Source: Athripsodes cinereus (taxonomy: Eukaryota; Arthropoda; Insecta; Trichoptera; Leptoceridae). Taken from it: a DNA stretch of 64,000 nt. Location of the stretch: contig OX388309.1 of the NCBI GenBank assembly GCA_947579605.1, positions 16,748,713 to 16,812,712 of the forward strand, in the 5' to 3' direction. Numbering within the stretch: position 1 is the first letter of the stretch; every line of letters begins with the position of its first letter. The notes beneath the pieces are model-generated. The model worked only from the letters and a program-made list of their open reading frames with translations. It had not been told where the DNA came from and did not search any database. Position numbers and translations under genes: made by a program. Positions 20,671 to 33,630 of this stretch are shown piece by piece.

Positions 20671-20940
20671 AATAAACCATCGTAACTTATTTACACATAT
20701 TCTATCCTCAACACTTCTCTTGCATCTGCTCATTCTTCACTCTATCATGCAATGTTTAATAAACCATCGTAACTTATTTACACATATTCTATCCTCAACA
20801 CTTCTCTTGCATCTGCTCATTCTTCACTCTATCATGCAATGTTTAATAAACCATCGTAACTTATTTACACATATTCTATCCTCAACACTTCTCTTGCATC
20901 TGCTCATTCTTCACTCTATCATGCAATGTTTAATAAACCA
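20671..20940. repeat. three perfect-looking 87-bp tandem units
   Basis: Units start with AATAAACCATCGTAAC at 20671, 20758 and 20845, and a fourth begins at 20932 but breaks after nine bases. Because 87 is a multiple of three, a repetitive open frame appears across the array; I regard that frame as a by-product. The near identity of the units indicates recent amplification. Confidence 0.9.
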
Positions 20941-23274
20941 TTTTTTTCAGCAATTGCATCTCCACTGCAGGGGTATTTCACGTCATTTCACCAAGCCTAG
21001 GTAACCCATCACTTCCGATTTTTATGATTTTTTATTTACAAGTTGTTATGACCAAGTTATGAAACCATGCCAAATTTTTTTGGTCTAGGTCAAATACTTT
21101 CCAAGTTATCGGGGTTCAAAGTTTACCGGTGAGGTCCGTTTTTGTCAACATCGACGTTGTGCCGCTGAAGAGAAAAAAAATCATAGCTCAGTTAATCCTT
21201 AATATTTTCTTGTGATATTTTTACCATTTATTCTGTGATATGTACTGATGATATAAAAAAATATTTTGATGTGATATGTTGTTTTGAAAAAATTTAAATA
21301 AATATTATTCGCAAATTTTGAGGTTAGAAAACATGACTTTTTCAAAGTTAAATATGAAGGAGAGGCAGTATGGTTACCAAATTGTTTTTTCTTTATAAGT
21401 GTTAAGGCTTATTTGAAAATATTTGCTTGTGGATAAACATGTCCCAACCAAAAAGTAGGTAACTTGGAAAGTATTTGACCTAGATCAATTAAAAAATTGG
21501 CGTTGTTTCATAACTTGGTCATAGCAACTTGTAAATAAAAACTTGTCCCAACAAATAAATAGGTAACTTGGAAAGTATTTGACCTAGATCAAAAAAATTA
21601 GTGTTGATTCATAACTTGGTCATAGCAATTTGTAAATAAAAAATCATTGATATAAATTGACCCAGAAGACATTTTGTAGAATAACGAAATATTATTTTTA
21701 TATGATAGTATCTTTTGTTTCCAAAACTACATTAATTGTTGTTTAATATTTGTTTTTAACGGCTTTTAGCCTTTATATTATATTGTAACAAAATAGAAAT
21801 ATAACAAGTTTAGATGACATACTAGTTACCAGTGGCGGGACTAGACTTTTGGTATAGGGCATGCGGTTTGTGTAGGTGCAGTAGGTAGAATTTATTATAA
21901 TATGTACCTACCCAGTGGCGTAGCTAGGGTCATCTGCGCCCGGGGACATGGCACAAAGTCTGCGCCCCTTTCTCGGTGCCCCCAAGAAAATTTTGAAATT
22001 TTACGGTTTATATGGTTCATTTTCGAAGCATCAATCTGGTATTTTAATGAAATAGAATACAGACTAATAATTCTCTTTACGATTGTAAACAATTTATTTG
22101 AATAAAAATAAAACTATTATTTAACTATTTATTAACAATATAAAAACAGCTTTCGCCTTTACAAACATGCAAAATAAAAGGAAACACAATAAATGTAAAA
22201 TACTCAAACAAAACTTAGTGTACATAAAATGATGCAAAAGAAAAATATTTAGAATTCACAACATGTGAATAAAGTTGCCTGATATGTTGAGACTTTCAAA
22301 CAAGTATAATTTTTTTTTACTCTCGAACTTTTTTTATAGATGGCCATTTTTCTAACGTGCCGTGGGTGATTTTTAATGAAAATAGATCTTCAGAAAAATT
22401 ATTGTATCTTTTTCATTTATTAACATATCGAGATAATTTAAAAAAATATATTTTAAGTACAAAATTTCCTAGTTTAAAAAATATTTTAGATCATCGATAT
22501 CTATCGAAAAATTGCTAAATTTTGCTTCAAATATACAACTCCAAAGTAGAAAATTTCTCATTTTCGCATCATTATTTCAGAATGAAAACAACAAATATCA
22601 TTGATATTTTTTATTTACAGAGATATTTTATGTCACTGCCCTCAGAAGCAGTTCAGATGAATTTAAGATAATCCTTCTTTTTCTATAACTATTTAGTCGA
22701 ACTTTGTACTTATGTGAAAAAATGCAAATTTTGAAAACAAATATCTGAAAACGGACTGAATGTTTTCTTTTGAAAATTTTACAACATATTAAGCGTATTC
22801 TTATTGATAAGTGGCAGGAATCATGTGAGTGATATCAGAGCGGTTTTTAGGATATAGTGTTTTTCCCGCGGACTGTTTTTGTAAAAAGAAATCAATACAA
22901 AATTCTTAATATTTTTTGTTTGAAACCGTAGCGAAATAATTTTAAAAACATTATATTGAGTAATTATGAGAAGTTGAGAATTGAGAAGTAATAATAATTT
23001 TGGTATATATTGATATTTTATTATATATTTCAATAAATACCAAAACTTCATCTCAAGGTCATTATTTGTTTTATGAAAAAAGATGATTTTTATACGAAAT
23101 TTTTAAATAGAAAAGAGTAAGATTTCATTGTTTTTTTTTTCGCATAATAAATACTTTATATAGTACTCTCAGACAAAGAAATATGAAATGTCCAAAAGGA
23201 GCGCTCAATTTTTTATGATTGAAATAGTGACACTCCTTCGACCGTTAAATCCATTATTTAAAGTTCTTTATCTC

Positions 23275-24929
23275 GAATATAATCGCAGGGGTCAGGTAGA
23301 TTCGATCTACACTGACTTCTCGAAGGCATTTGATAGGGTGGACATTGGGATACTCCTGAATAAGTTATTGGCCATTGGCTTCTCCGGATCTCTGTTTGAC
23401 TGGTTGAGCAGTTATCTCACGGGTAGAAGGCTTACTGTTAGGATTGGTGATGCATTCTCATATACGTTTGAAGCCCTGAGTGGCGTACCCCAGGGCTCTC
23501 ACTTAGGCCCGATTCTATTCGTCTTGTTTGTAAATGACGTAGTAAACATATTCACTGATGTGAAAGTTTTAATCTACGCCGATGATCTTAAGATTTTCAA
23601 ACACATAGAAAGTGTGAATGATTGTATTACAATGCAGGAGAATCTCAATCGCTTCCATGATTGGTGTATCAGCAATAATTTACAGTTGAATGCTGATAAG
23701 TGTCAGGTGATGAGATTCTACCGAATCAAGCATCCAATCATTCATGAGTATGAGTTGAGTGGTACAACACTTAAATCAGTGGAGGAAATCAGGGACCTGG
23801 GTGTAACATTTGACCGTAGATTAGATTTTGTTTCTCATATTGACAATGTTTGTGGCAAAGCACTGAGACTGCTGGGTTTTATCTTGAGAATATGTAGACC
23901 GTTTTCTAATGTAGATACCATTAAAATACTCTATGTCTCTCTTGTACAGAGCGTTTTAGAATACTGTTCGACAGTTTGGAGCCCAGTTTTTGAGGTGCAC
24001 AAAAATAAGTTTGTTAAGGTTGAACATAAGTTTCTCAGACACATTAATTTTAGGCTGGGTATTCCTGTGGAAGATATCGATTATGATTTCTTGTTTGGTA
24101 TTTTGAACCTAATGAGGCTGTCTGAGAGAAGAGCTCTGTCTGATCTTATGGTCCTGTACAAGATAATACATGGACAAATACACTGCCCAGAGGTCTTGTC
24201 TCAGATTAATTTTCTAGCCCCAATGAGAGTGACAAGACAGGCCCTACCATTCTATGTTGAAGATGCCAGAACCACATATAATTTTAACTCAGTTCTCAAT
24301 AGGATCCAACGTACGGGAAACGAATATGCTCACGTGGTGGATTTGTATGGTGTGGGTCTGGCCAAGTTTAAATTTAGTTTGAAAAGGGCAATTGTTTTAT
24401 CTAGACAGACTGGTTGATTTTGTTTTTTATTTTTTATTTTTAACTTCTCTGCAGTTCAGTGTTTTTATATATGTACATATGACAAGGGTCTTCCTGCTGT
24501 GTGTTTTTATTTTCTACATATGTCTGCGTGTTGTTTGTTTTTAATTGTTAATTAAGTGTCTATGTGAGTCGTGTGGGTGCGAGCGGCGCTGTCTCCTTTT
24601 GGGAACAATTGAACATGCAAGATACTTCTTAATATTTGGTTTTAATGTCTTGTAAAATGTTCTACTTTCTAAATGTAAGCATATTGCTTTCTCTTTGCTT
24701 TAGTTATTTTCACACTTTTTTTCGCTTTACATTGCCAATATTTCAAATACGTTTGCCCAACATAATTTTTTCTTGTAGAGAGATAGTGCTGTTTGCATTT
24801 GTACGGCTCATATGTAAATTTTTATCTCTGATTATGGATCTTTTGATATGTTATTTTTTTTTTTTAATGTATAAAAAAGCTTATTATTAATAGCTGTTAA
24901 CAAATGAATAAATAAATAAATAAATAAAT
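23275..24929 (+). mobile_element. truncated Jockey-like LINE inside the hAT element (level 4 of the nest)
   Basis: It begins where similarity to the hAT arm ends and finishes in an (AATA)n tail at about 24903-24929, after which the hAT sequence resumes. About 510 bp of 3' UTR follow the stop codon. A clear target duplication was not identified. Confidence 0.75.
23278..24417 (+). pseudogene. 5'-truncated Jockey/CR1-group reverse transcriptase
   Basis: An open frame of about 380 residues encoding the C-terminal two thirds of a LINE reverse transcriptase: YTDFSKAFDRVD, SGVPQGSHLGPILFVLFVND and YADDLKIF are visible, followed by the usual thumb and a C-terminal helical region. The endonuclease and ORF1 are missing and the start is not its own: the upstream part of the open frame is hAT arm sequence. 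It is uninterrupted, implying fairly recent insertion, but dead through 5' truncation. Confidence 0.85.
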
Positions 24930-26908
24930 CTGATTTTTTTCAAAAAAATTTGAAAATAATATCTTCTAGTTACAGTTAATAAACCACAGAAGTTATTTGT
25001 ATGTAGTCCAAGTGGTTTTTAAAATAATTATGGTGTTTTGAATTTGTTCATACCAAAATATAGTCTCATCATTACTCAATATAATGTTTTTTTAAATAAT
25101 TTCGCTACTGTTTCAAACAAAAAAAAAATTAAGGATTTTGTATTGATTTCTTTTAACAAAAACTGTCTGCGGGAAAAACATTGTATCCCAAAAACCGCTC
25201 CGATATCACTCATATAATTCCTGCCACTTATCAATAAGAATACGATTAATATTTTGTAAAATTTTCAAAAGAAAATATTCAGTCCATTTTCAGATAAGTA
25301 TTTATTTACAAAATTTCCATTTTTTCACAAAAGTGCAAAGTTCGACTAGTTATAGAAAAAGAAGGATTATCTTAAATTCATCTGCACTGCTTCTTAGGGC
25401 AGTGACATAAAATATCTCTGTAAATAAAAAATATCAATGATGATATTTGTTGTTTTCATTCTGAAATAATGATGCGATAATGAGAAATTTTCTACTTTGG
25501 AGTTGTTATTTGAAGCAAAAATTAGCAATTTTTCGATAGATATCAGTGATCTAAAATATTTTTAAGACTAGAGAATTTTGTACTTAAAATATATTTTTTT
25601 AAATTATTATTATTATTATTGGATCACTTATATTGCGCTGTTTTTGTAATGAAATCACTTCAAGAGCGCATTTACAAGATTATTTGTCACTTCAATTTAT
25701 TTTTATTAATTTTAAAATACAAATTATCTCGATATGTTAATAAATAAAAAAGATACAATAATTTTTCTGAAGATCTATTTTCATTAAAAATCACCCACGG
25801 CACGTTAGAAAAATGGCGGAAAAAAATATATTCGAGAGCAAAAAAATAATGCCTGTTTGAAAGTCTCAACACATCAGGCAATTGACAGGCAAAGTATAAA
25901 AACATCGAGCAACAATTTTTACATTTTTTGGTTGCTTTTATTGATACAAATACAAGTAAAATAAAATAAAATTACCGAAAAATTTGCTAGATTTAAAATA
26001 TTATTTAAAACAACAACTTACTTGCTACATTTCTATGCAATGACAAATTTATATCTTTTCAACTAATGGGAAGTATTATATTTTTTCTTTACACTCGCTT
26101 AAAATCCTGTCAAAGATATCCAACCTGAATAATTGTTAAAACCAGATGTCTCTTTCAGTTATGAAGAAAAATATTTGAACCTGAACTGATCTTTGTTAAA
26201 AAAAGAAAACGCCATCAGCAATCCTGTATTGTGGATACTTCATTTTGTTTAATGCTCAATGGGTGCGCCAAAATCGTGTTTGCCAACTGATTTGCAATAA
26301 AGATATTTGTGAAGCTCCAAAATTCAATCTTGCAAAAGTATTTGGGATACGTTAGTTTACATCAAAATAAAATTAAAAAAAAAATAGTTTTCATACTCAT
26401 TTTGGCGCCCCCTAATGTGGCGCCCGGGGACATATGTCCCCCCCTGCCCCCCCCTAGCTACGCCACTGTACCTACCTATGTTAGAAACCAATTGGTGGCA
26501 AAAACCTACTTTCTGTCCACAATCATCCAGATAGTTTGGATGACCCTCTTTTACAATATACCGTTTTAATGACATCAACATTTGAACAATATAAATATCA
26601 TTATATGAAAAAAAGTTACTCAACTTGCGCAGAATCACGTTGAACGGGGAGGCTTATTTCTACCCTATACCTACTCCAAAGAAGAGCTATAAAGGGTGAA
26701 AGACCATTTGTTAAGAAATTTTTATTGTAAAAAAAATCAAATAACAAATATAACTATTGAATATAATCAAAAGCATCTCTAAATGTACCTAATCTTTTGA
26801 AACTGAATACCTTCTTTCCATAAGGCAAGGCACCCGCAATCGAGTTAATTGTGGTACTTAATACTATTTTTCATTATAAATTTTAAACTTCTACTATCCG
26901 AAACACAT

Positions 26909-29900
26909 TTTTTTTTTTTTTTTTTTTCTTTTTGAAGGTTAAGGGACCTTGTATCCCTTGTGTCACTGCGACCATAGTAGATCTATTGTGACATCCTTCT
27001 GTGTCATATCTCACTCTCAAGACCTACATGGGTCATATAGCTCACGATTTGTCTTGGTGTGAGAAGCCTCACTTTCTCCGAGTCCAGCAGTGGTCCTCCG
27101 AGGATGTGACTTCGATTGCGAGCGAGTGCGTCACAGTTACAGAGGATGTGGATAGGTGTCTCATTATCCTCTGAACAAAATCTGCAGACTGGGGTATCTG
27201 ACAGTCCTATTTTTGTCATGTGTTTCCGTAGTCTGCAGTGTCCCGTCAAGGTCCTGGTTAGAATCCTTATTTGTTTTTTATTAAGTTTTAGAACTTCTGT
27301 GGTGAACTTCCGCGAGTACCCTATCATTAGTTCCTTCGCGTGTTTCAACCCTATGCAATTGGACCAAATTTCGTGGCTCTGGTCCATGGCCCAGTTTCTT
27401 AGACTAAGCTTGATAGTGCTAAGCGGTAATCCGCATATGGGCTCAGGACCTATTGGTGGCTCCTCAGCGCCAGTTCTAGCAAGTTCATCAGCAGCTTCGT
27501 TGCCCATGACTCCACAATGCCCCGGTACCCAAACCAGCCTTACCGCGTTTTTCTCGCCTAGGCGATTCAGAACCTGTATGCATTCAAAAGTTAGTTTAGA
27601 TCTCACCTCTACAGAACCTAGGGCTTTAAGCGCCGCCTGGCTATCTGAGAGGATATTAATCTTTTTGTTATGATATGATCGGTGAAGGTTCATATGAGCG
27701 CACTCCATAATTGCGCTCATTTCAGCCTGGAAAACAGTAGCATATTCTCCCAAGCAGACCGATTTGCTCAACTTAGGGTGGACGCCAAAGATTCCAGATC
27801 CTGCCCGACCATCTTTTTTGGATCCATCTGTGTACCATACAATGTCTCCATCTCGAAAGGTGTAGGGATCATTCTCTCGCCATGTCTCTCTTTCAAGTAT
27901 GTCTATTGTGTAGTATTTAACAAAGCTGTAAGCCACATTCATGGTATCTGTGGGCATATCCATGATGGGTGCTTTGTGGAGGTCTGAATATAATCCTCTC
28001 ATTATGCTGGAGCGCCAATTGTTCCTACCTCCCTTTGCCGCCCGTATCAATGCCATGCGAGCCTCCTTTTGCACATGTACGTGCAATGGGCTCAAACACA
28101 ACATCGCCTCTAGGGCAGTCGTGGGTGTTGAGGACATAGCGCCCGTTGTGAGAAGACATGCAAGTCTCTGAATCTTGTTTAGGACATTTATGCATGTCTT
28201 CTGCTGAGTTTTCTTGTGCCATACCACACAGCCGTAGGTGATCATTGGTCTAACCATAGCTGTGTAGAGCCAGAGGGCTTACCTCGGTTGAAGGCCCCAT
28301 TTCAACCCAGCTATCCTATAGCTCGTACCTAGAGCTATTTTTGCTTTCTTGGTAATGTGTTCCAAGTGTGGGTTCCATGTCAGTCGTTGATCCAGGATTA
28401 GACCCAAATATTTAACTTCCTTGGAAAATGTTATAGTCTTCCCGAAGAGAGTTGGTGCTTTAAGTCCACCCAGCTTCCTTTTGTTGGTAAATGGGACTAT
28501 AACAGTCTTGTTGGCGTTCACTGAGAGACCGTAGTCTTTACACCAGGTTTCCACCAATTTCAGAGCTTTTTGCATTTGGCTGGAAACGGTGCCTTGGAAT
28601 TTTCCTACAACCGTAATTACCAGATCATCTGCATAGCCCTGTGTGTTAAAATAAGCATTATTTAGCTTCCATAAAAGACTATCGACTACGATGGACCATT
28701 CCAAGGGTGATAAAACACCTCCTTGAGGACATCCTCTCGCAATTCGAACAGCCAATGTTTTGTCTAAAAGGGTCGTTTTGACAGTCCTATTTGACAGCAT
28801 CGCTTCGATCCAATTAAGCGTCGTTTGGTCGATGCTCCTTTCAGTCATGCTTTTAAGTATGACATCCGTTGAGGTGTTATCAAAAGCTCCCTCAATGTCT
28901 AAGAAAGCGCATAGGGCAATTTCTTTGTCCTCTATGGCTTTTTCCAGTCTGTCTGTTAGTTCGATCAGAGCGGATTCTGTAGATTTGCCTGTTTGATAGG
29001 CATGTTGTTTAGCATGTAGGGGTTTTATCTTGAGATATTTCTCCCTTATGTATAAATTTAGCACTTTCTCCATTGCTTTAAGCAGGAAGGAGGTAAGGCT
29101 AATTGGCCTGTAGGATTTAGGCTGTGACTTATCTTTGTCTCCGGCCTTGGGTATGTACGTTACCCTAACCCTAGTCCAATCCGTCGGTATGTATCCCCAC
29201 GCAAAGCTTGCTCTGAAGATTTTAATTATTACAGGCAGGATGCTTTTTGCACCCTGCTGCAGTAAGGCAGGAAAAATGCCATCTTCCCCTTCAGATTTAT
29301 ATGGCTGAAAGCTGTCAATAGCCCACGAAACCTGATTGGGTCTGAATATCTCAGACGCTCTCCAGTCTTCAATGTCCGGTCTGGACTTTTTTGTAGTCTG
29401 TGTTTGTAGAGTGTCCAATTCAGTGATATTCGATCCTGGAAAGTGAACCTGTGCCATTAGCTTCAGGGTCTCCTCTACATTCTCGGTAAACGTTCCATCG
29501 GTCTTTCTTAATAGACCTAGATAGGATGGAGGTGCTTTTGACAATATCTTGTGGGTTTTGGCTACATGCGAAGGACCATTGATCTCTTCGCAGAACCTCC
29601 TCCAAGACATTCTCTTAGCCTTCCTTAGTTCACGATTGAATTCCGTAAGGGCCTGTTTGTAGGATTCCCAGTCACCATTGATTTTAGCTCTATTGAAGAG
29701 TCTCCGGGATTCTCTCCTTAGTAGATTCAATTTTTCATTCCACCAAGGTACCTTGCGGTTTGTATTGATGGTTTTTAAGGGACAATTGTCTGTGTATGCG
29801 TTCAACATACTCAAATTGAGATCCCCTACCGCTGATTCAATCTGCTCGATTGATCTAACAGTTTTTGTCACATTTTTTATGCTTTCCTCTAACTGGTGCC

Positions 29901-30417
29901 TGTAGCCGTCCCAGTTAGTAACCCTGGGGTTCCGGTAAGATTCAGATTCTCTTGCTTTGTTAGCTAGGACGTTGAATCTGATGTATTTGTGGTCTGACAT
30001 AGTTATATCCCCACAGACATACCAGTCTCGTGTGCGGTCCACTAATGACTCTGTGCAGATAGTAATATCCAATACCTCTTCTCGCACTCTAGTGACAAAA
30101 GTTGGAATGGCGCCACTATTGAGTGTGTGCAGTTTGTTCGTTAGGAGGTAATCATATAGTATTTCACCTCTATGATTCGTATCCGTGCTTCCCCAAGTAG
30201 TATGATGGGAGTTACTGTCGCATCCTAGGATCAATTGGGCTCCCTGGTCAGCGCAGTAGTCCACAATTGGGGCTAATTGCAACGTTGGGTCATCTTTTTC
30301 TCCAGGCAGGTACGCAGAACATATTACTATTCTTTGGGATTCCTGTCCAGGGAGTGTTATATATGCTGCTACCAGATCATCCGTGCAGATTTCCGGTATT
30401 GGCAGAAATTTAATGTT
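26909..30417 (-). mobile_element. 5'-truncated LOA/I-group LINE
   Basis: The T-run at 26908-26930 is the poly(A) tail of a minus-strand LINE. The 14-bp duplication TATCCGAAACACAT lies at 26895-26908 and 30418-30431. The body is 3.5 kb; the 5' end is missing, cutting into the endonuclease. It inserted into the level-2 hAT element. Confidence 0.85.
27004..30417 (-). pseudogene. LINE ORF2 (endonuclease, RT, RNase H) with one in-frame stop
   Basis: A single reading frame runs through the partial endonuclease (GCDSNSHHTTWGS, SDHKYIRF), the reverse transcriptase (CPQGGVLSPLEW, YADD at about 28624-28635) and RNase H (WYTDGSKKDG, FQAEMSAI, LSDSQAAL, GHCGVMGNEAADELA), ending in a Cys/His cluster (CRFCSEDNETPIHILCNC). 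It is broken only by one TAA codon at 28279-28281, between the RT thumb (GLKWGLQPR) and ALWLY. The RNase H after the RT suggests the LOA or another I-group clade. Truncation plus the stop make it non-functional, but decay is slight. Confidence 0.85.
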
Positions 30418-31773
30418 TATCCGAAACACATACAATTTTACAAATGTTTGGATTAGAGAAAAATATCTAAAGATAGTTACAGTATTTCTAAGCAATAAAG
30501 TGGAATAGTATCATAATTATAATCATAAAATTATACACCACACACATTTATAACTGTTAACTTCAAGATATCATATTTTATTAAATATCAATAATATGTT
30601 AAGAAAAAAAATTAACATTTGTTAATTTTTTTTTAGATAGTATTATTTTCCAATTAACTTTAATTGGAAAATAATACCTACTATCTAAAAAAAGTCTAAT
30701 TTATAGTAAACTTATGTATAAAAAAAATATCAACAATCAGATGCAAATTTGAAAATAAATTAAAACCCAAAAAAAAAACAATACATTTGGAGATACATGG
30801 ATTTTTTTGTGTTTGTGTTGAAATAAAATTAATAATAATAATTATGTTAATTTTTTGTGCAGTCACTAGAACGAATAAAATATTTTAGAGTATGTCTTTG
30901 ATTTTATAAGAAATTCTGCTTATTGATTAAACATCACATGAAAAGAATTAAAGAAATAAATTGAGTTATGAAAAATATTAAATAATATTACAACTAATGA
31001 CAACACCTACGTACATAAGTAAGATATAAATAAAATTTGAAGTAATGACAAATATATAAAAAGTATCAAGATTTTCATCTGCATCCTCTAATTGAATGAA
31101 ATTGAACCTCAATATTACATCGCGTTAACATGAATGTGGTATCTCAATAAACACCTTTCATTTTACCGCTATTAGATAAATTTACAAAATGAACAACTTC
31201 AATTCATCAAAAATAATTTATTAAAAATGACACAACCGAAGCCCAATACACATAATAAAATATAATATTACTGTCTTATGCAGTATGCACTAATACATAC
31301 AAACCTTTCCGAAAAGCAAGCTTCTAGACCCCATATATTTTGTACCACTACACATGCATGTAGACTTGTATTTGTGTTAAAAAATAATATTATTACTAAC
31401 GTACTTTCCCTGCGTGTGACAGAGAACATAGAAGCTCCATATGATGCAACGAAACAGAACTATTTTTGGGAGTCATACCTACTAATGTATCTATGGTAAC
31501 CATTGAACTGAAGTTTGCAAAGGTTTGCGGACATTTTGCGCGAAATTTAAATCAAGGTTAATTTGCTTTATGGGTGCATTAGAGGTCACATAAATTTGTC
31601 TATGTTAGCTATTGACCTGAAGTTCGCAAAAGATTTGCTATCGTTTGGCGGTGAATTTAAATCAATTTAAACTTACTTCCTCGTTTTTTTAGAAACTTCT
31701 TTCGATTATAGATTTATTCCTTGGGCATGCTTTGCTTTTTTGCATGTATGGAAGGCACGCCACTGCTAGTTAC

Positions 31774-32721
31774 CTATTTATTTGTTTACTGCATCTCTAC
31801 AGAAAACTAAGGACCCACGTAATAAGCAAAAATTTCACATGTCAATGCACAGAGGACATGTTTATCCGTCCATAAGCAAATATTTTCAGATAAGCCTTAA
31901 CACTTTTATTTCTATTTATAATTTCTTTTATTAAAGAAAATTTATTACTTGATTGCTTAGTATCCTTAAGTTAGTAGGTATCCATAATACAAGATTCATA
32001 CCTTAATTTGGGACTAGCTCGACCCGTGCCAATTGTCCATACATGTTCTAAAAAATAAGGTAATATTTCAAAGCTTAAAAAAAGTTGAATCTCGTATGCA
32101 TCATGTCTCAAATACATTTGATTAAGGCACAGCACAAGATTCATTGTCTAACACAGTTTCGACATTCAATATACAATACACTCGTACTGTACATCATAAG
32201 GACATATATTTTTTGAATACTTTTAAGTGTTTTGTAGAAGTCACATAGTTATAAAACTCAATTGTAGTAATATTTATCCATCACACTTCGATGAATCGGC
32301 AACCTATTCTCATTCCGTGATGGAAAGATTTCGGTCTTCGAGTGGAAAGTCCATGGTTCAAATATGGCTGCCAAGCTACTCTATCTTCACAACATAAGTA
32401 ATTATTTAATATATAGGTATCAGGCAGTGTGTCAAAACAAGAATTTGGGTTTCTGTTGATTGTAAATCAAGTTTCGTGTTTTGAAAATATCTCAGAGAGG
32501 ACATCTGTAAGTTTTATCATTTGTAAAAAGTTATGTTATGGTGTATATCCAATAAATGTAACGAGTGTAGCTTTTTATGTAGACATAAATAGATTTACGA
32601 CTCCAATTACACTATCTCCGATGATGTGTATTGTACTGAAAAGTGAGGGTGTAAAACAGGCGAACTGCGGCTCAGGCAAGCAAAAAACCACAAATTTTCT
32701 TTCATAACCTGTTAGATTGAT
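31774..32721. other. right interior of the outer fold-back, AT-rich
   Basis: It contains the inverted block shared with 21407-21440, a segment (31960-32060) matching the SINE-like repeat at 34200-34330, and a tRNA-like fragment near 32340-32380 (GGTTCAAATATGG). No gene was recognised. Confidence 0.45.
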
Positions 32722-33199
32722 CTTTAAGGTACACTTATAAAGAAAAAACAATTTGGTAACCATACTGCCTCTCCTTCATATTTAACTTTGAAAAAGTCAT
32801 GTTTTCTAACCTCAAAATTTGCGAATAATATTTATTTAAATTTTTTCAAAACAACATATCACATCAAAATATTTTTTTATATCATCAGTACATATCACAG
32901 AATAAATGGTAAAAATATCACACGAAAATATTAAGGATTAACTGAGCTATGATTTTTTTTCTCTTCAGCGGCACAACGTCGATATTGACAAAAACGGACC
33001 TCGCCGGTAAACTTTGAACCCCGATAACTTGGAAAGTATTTGACCTAGACCAAAAAAATTTGGCATGGTTTCATAACTTGGTCATAGCAACTTGTAAATA
33101 AAAAATCATAAAAATCGGAAGTGATGGGTTACTTTTTGCATTTTTTCTTGGTGATTTGAAATGAAATGCCCCTGCATTTATTCCACTTTTGTCCTTTTT

Positions 33200-33630
33200 C
33201 AACTTCATTCATGTTTCGCTTGCATACGTAAATGATGGTACCAAAATGGTATTGTGCGTCAGCATTTTTGGGATGTTCGACTCATTGCCATCGCTGACAA
33301 TGGGTCGAAGTGCATCGTCCACTCTAGCACTGGCCACTTCCCTTTTTTCAATATCCCTATTGCATCTTTCGTCCTTCGTTTACAATCTTCCCAAGTACGC
33401 ATACTCCCTTACTTGCTCCAAGAATTCGTTGCTAACCTTTATTTAGCAAACAATTCTTTCATTTTCTGTTTCAAACACTAACACTTTCGTCTTTGTAACA
33501 TTAATCTTTTTACCATTCAAATCGCAGTTTCTATGCACACATATTGTCAATCTCTTGTAAATCCGTTTCCCTCTCGGCCATTAACACCAAGTCAACATTG
33601 TCAAAATCTGCGTACATCAATATATTCGCA
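33200..33630 (-). pseudogene. RTE-like reverse transcriptase fragment, decayed
   Basis: In the minus strand, pieces of YADD(V)DLVLMA, a LQEIDNMC-like helix, the KVLVFETENERIV block and VREYAYLG can be read across several frames with stops. This is the region after the RT active site in the common insect endonuclease/reverse transcriptase family. Confidence 0.6.

Larger units (their letters stand above)
21913..26468. mobile_element. hAT-type element with very long inverted arms (level 3 of the nest)
   Basis: The ends CAGTGGCGTAGCTAGG and their inverse, followed by GCGCCCGGGGACAT-type text on both sides, lie inside the perfect 8-bp duplication TACCTACC (21905-21912 and 26469-26476). The inner arms (about 22270-23265 and 24950-25880) are inverted copies of each other. 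The centre has been split by a truncated LINE. Half copies of the same arm occur at 37384-38445, and fragments at 48925-49030 and 50553-50930. No hAT transposase is present, so it is non-autonomous. Confidence 0.8.
21830..31765. mobile_element. hAT-type element (level 2 of the nest)
   Basis: The termini CAGTGGCGGGAC and, inverted, CAGTGGCGTGCC are flanked by the perfect 8-bp duplication CTAGTTAC (21822-21829 and 31766-31773). It has been expanded to 9.9 kb by a second hAT-type element and a LOA-like LINE; without them it would be about 1.85 kb with no transposase. The sequence at 30432-31765 is AT-rich and non-coding. Confidence 0.75.
20967..33175. mobile_element. fold-back repeat forming the outermost shell of a transposon nest
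   Basis: Inverted arms 20967-21415 and 32722-33175 match closely over about 450 bp, with outer ends GCAGGGG(T/C)ATTTC. A further inverted block (GTGTTAAGGCTTATTTGAAAATA-like text at 21407-21440) returns at 31850-31915. Removing the inner hAT-type element leaves about 2.3 kb. Part of the arm (AACTTGGAAAGTATTTGACC..CATAACTTGGTCATAGCAA) is repeated twice more at 21459-21640. No target duplication or coding region was found for this shell, so its class is unknown. Confidence 0.6.

Noticed and set aside
20671..20940. CRISPR-like array
   Set aside because: The repeats are contiguous without spacers and the genome is eukaryotic.
20720..21004. Repetitive 94-residue open frame
   Set aside because: It arises because the 87-bp tandem unit is a multiple of three; no start context, splice signal or known domain.
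23188..23277. N-terminal extension of the Jockey-like RT frame
   Set aside because: These bases are hAT arm sequence that also occurs without the LINE at 38300; the open frame is fortuitous.
24636..24890. Phe-rich 84-residue open frame downstream of the RT
   Set aside because: It lies in the T-rich 3' UTR of the LINE.
32429..32707. Possible host exon (92-residue open frame)
   Set aside because: No splice signals or recognisable domain, and it lies within repeat sequence inside the outer fold-back.
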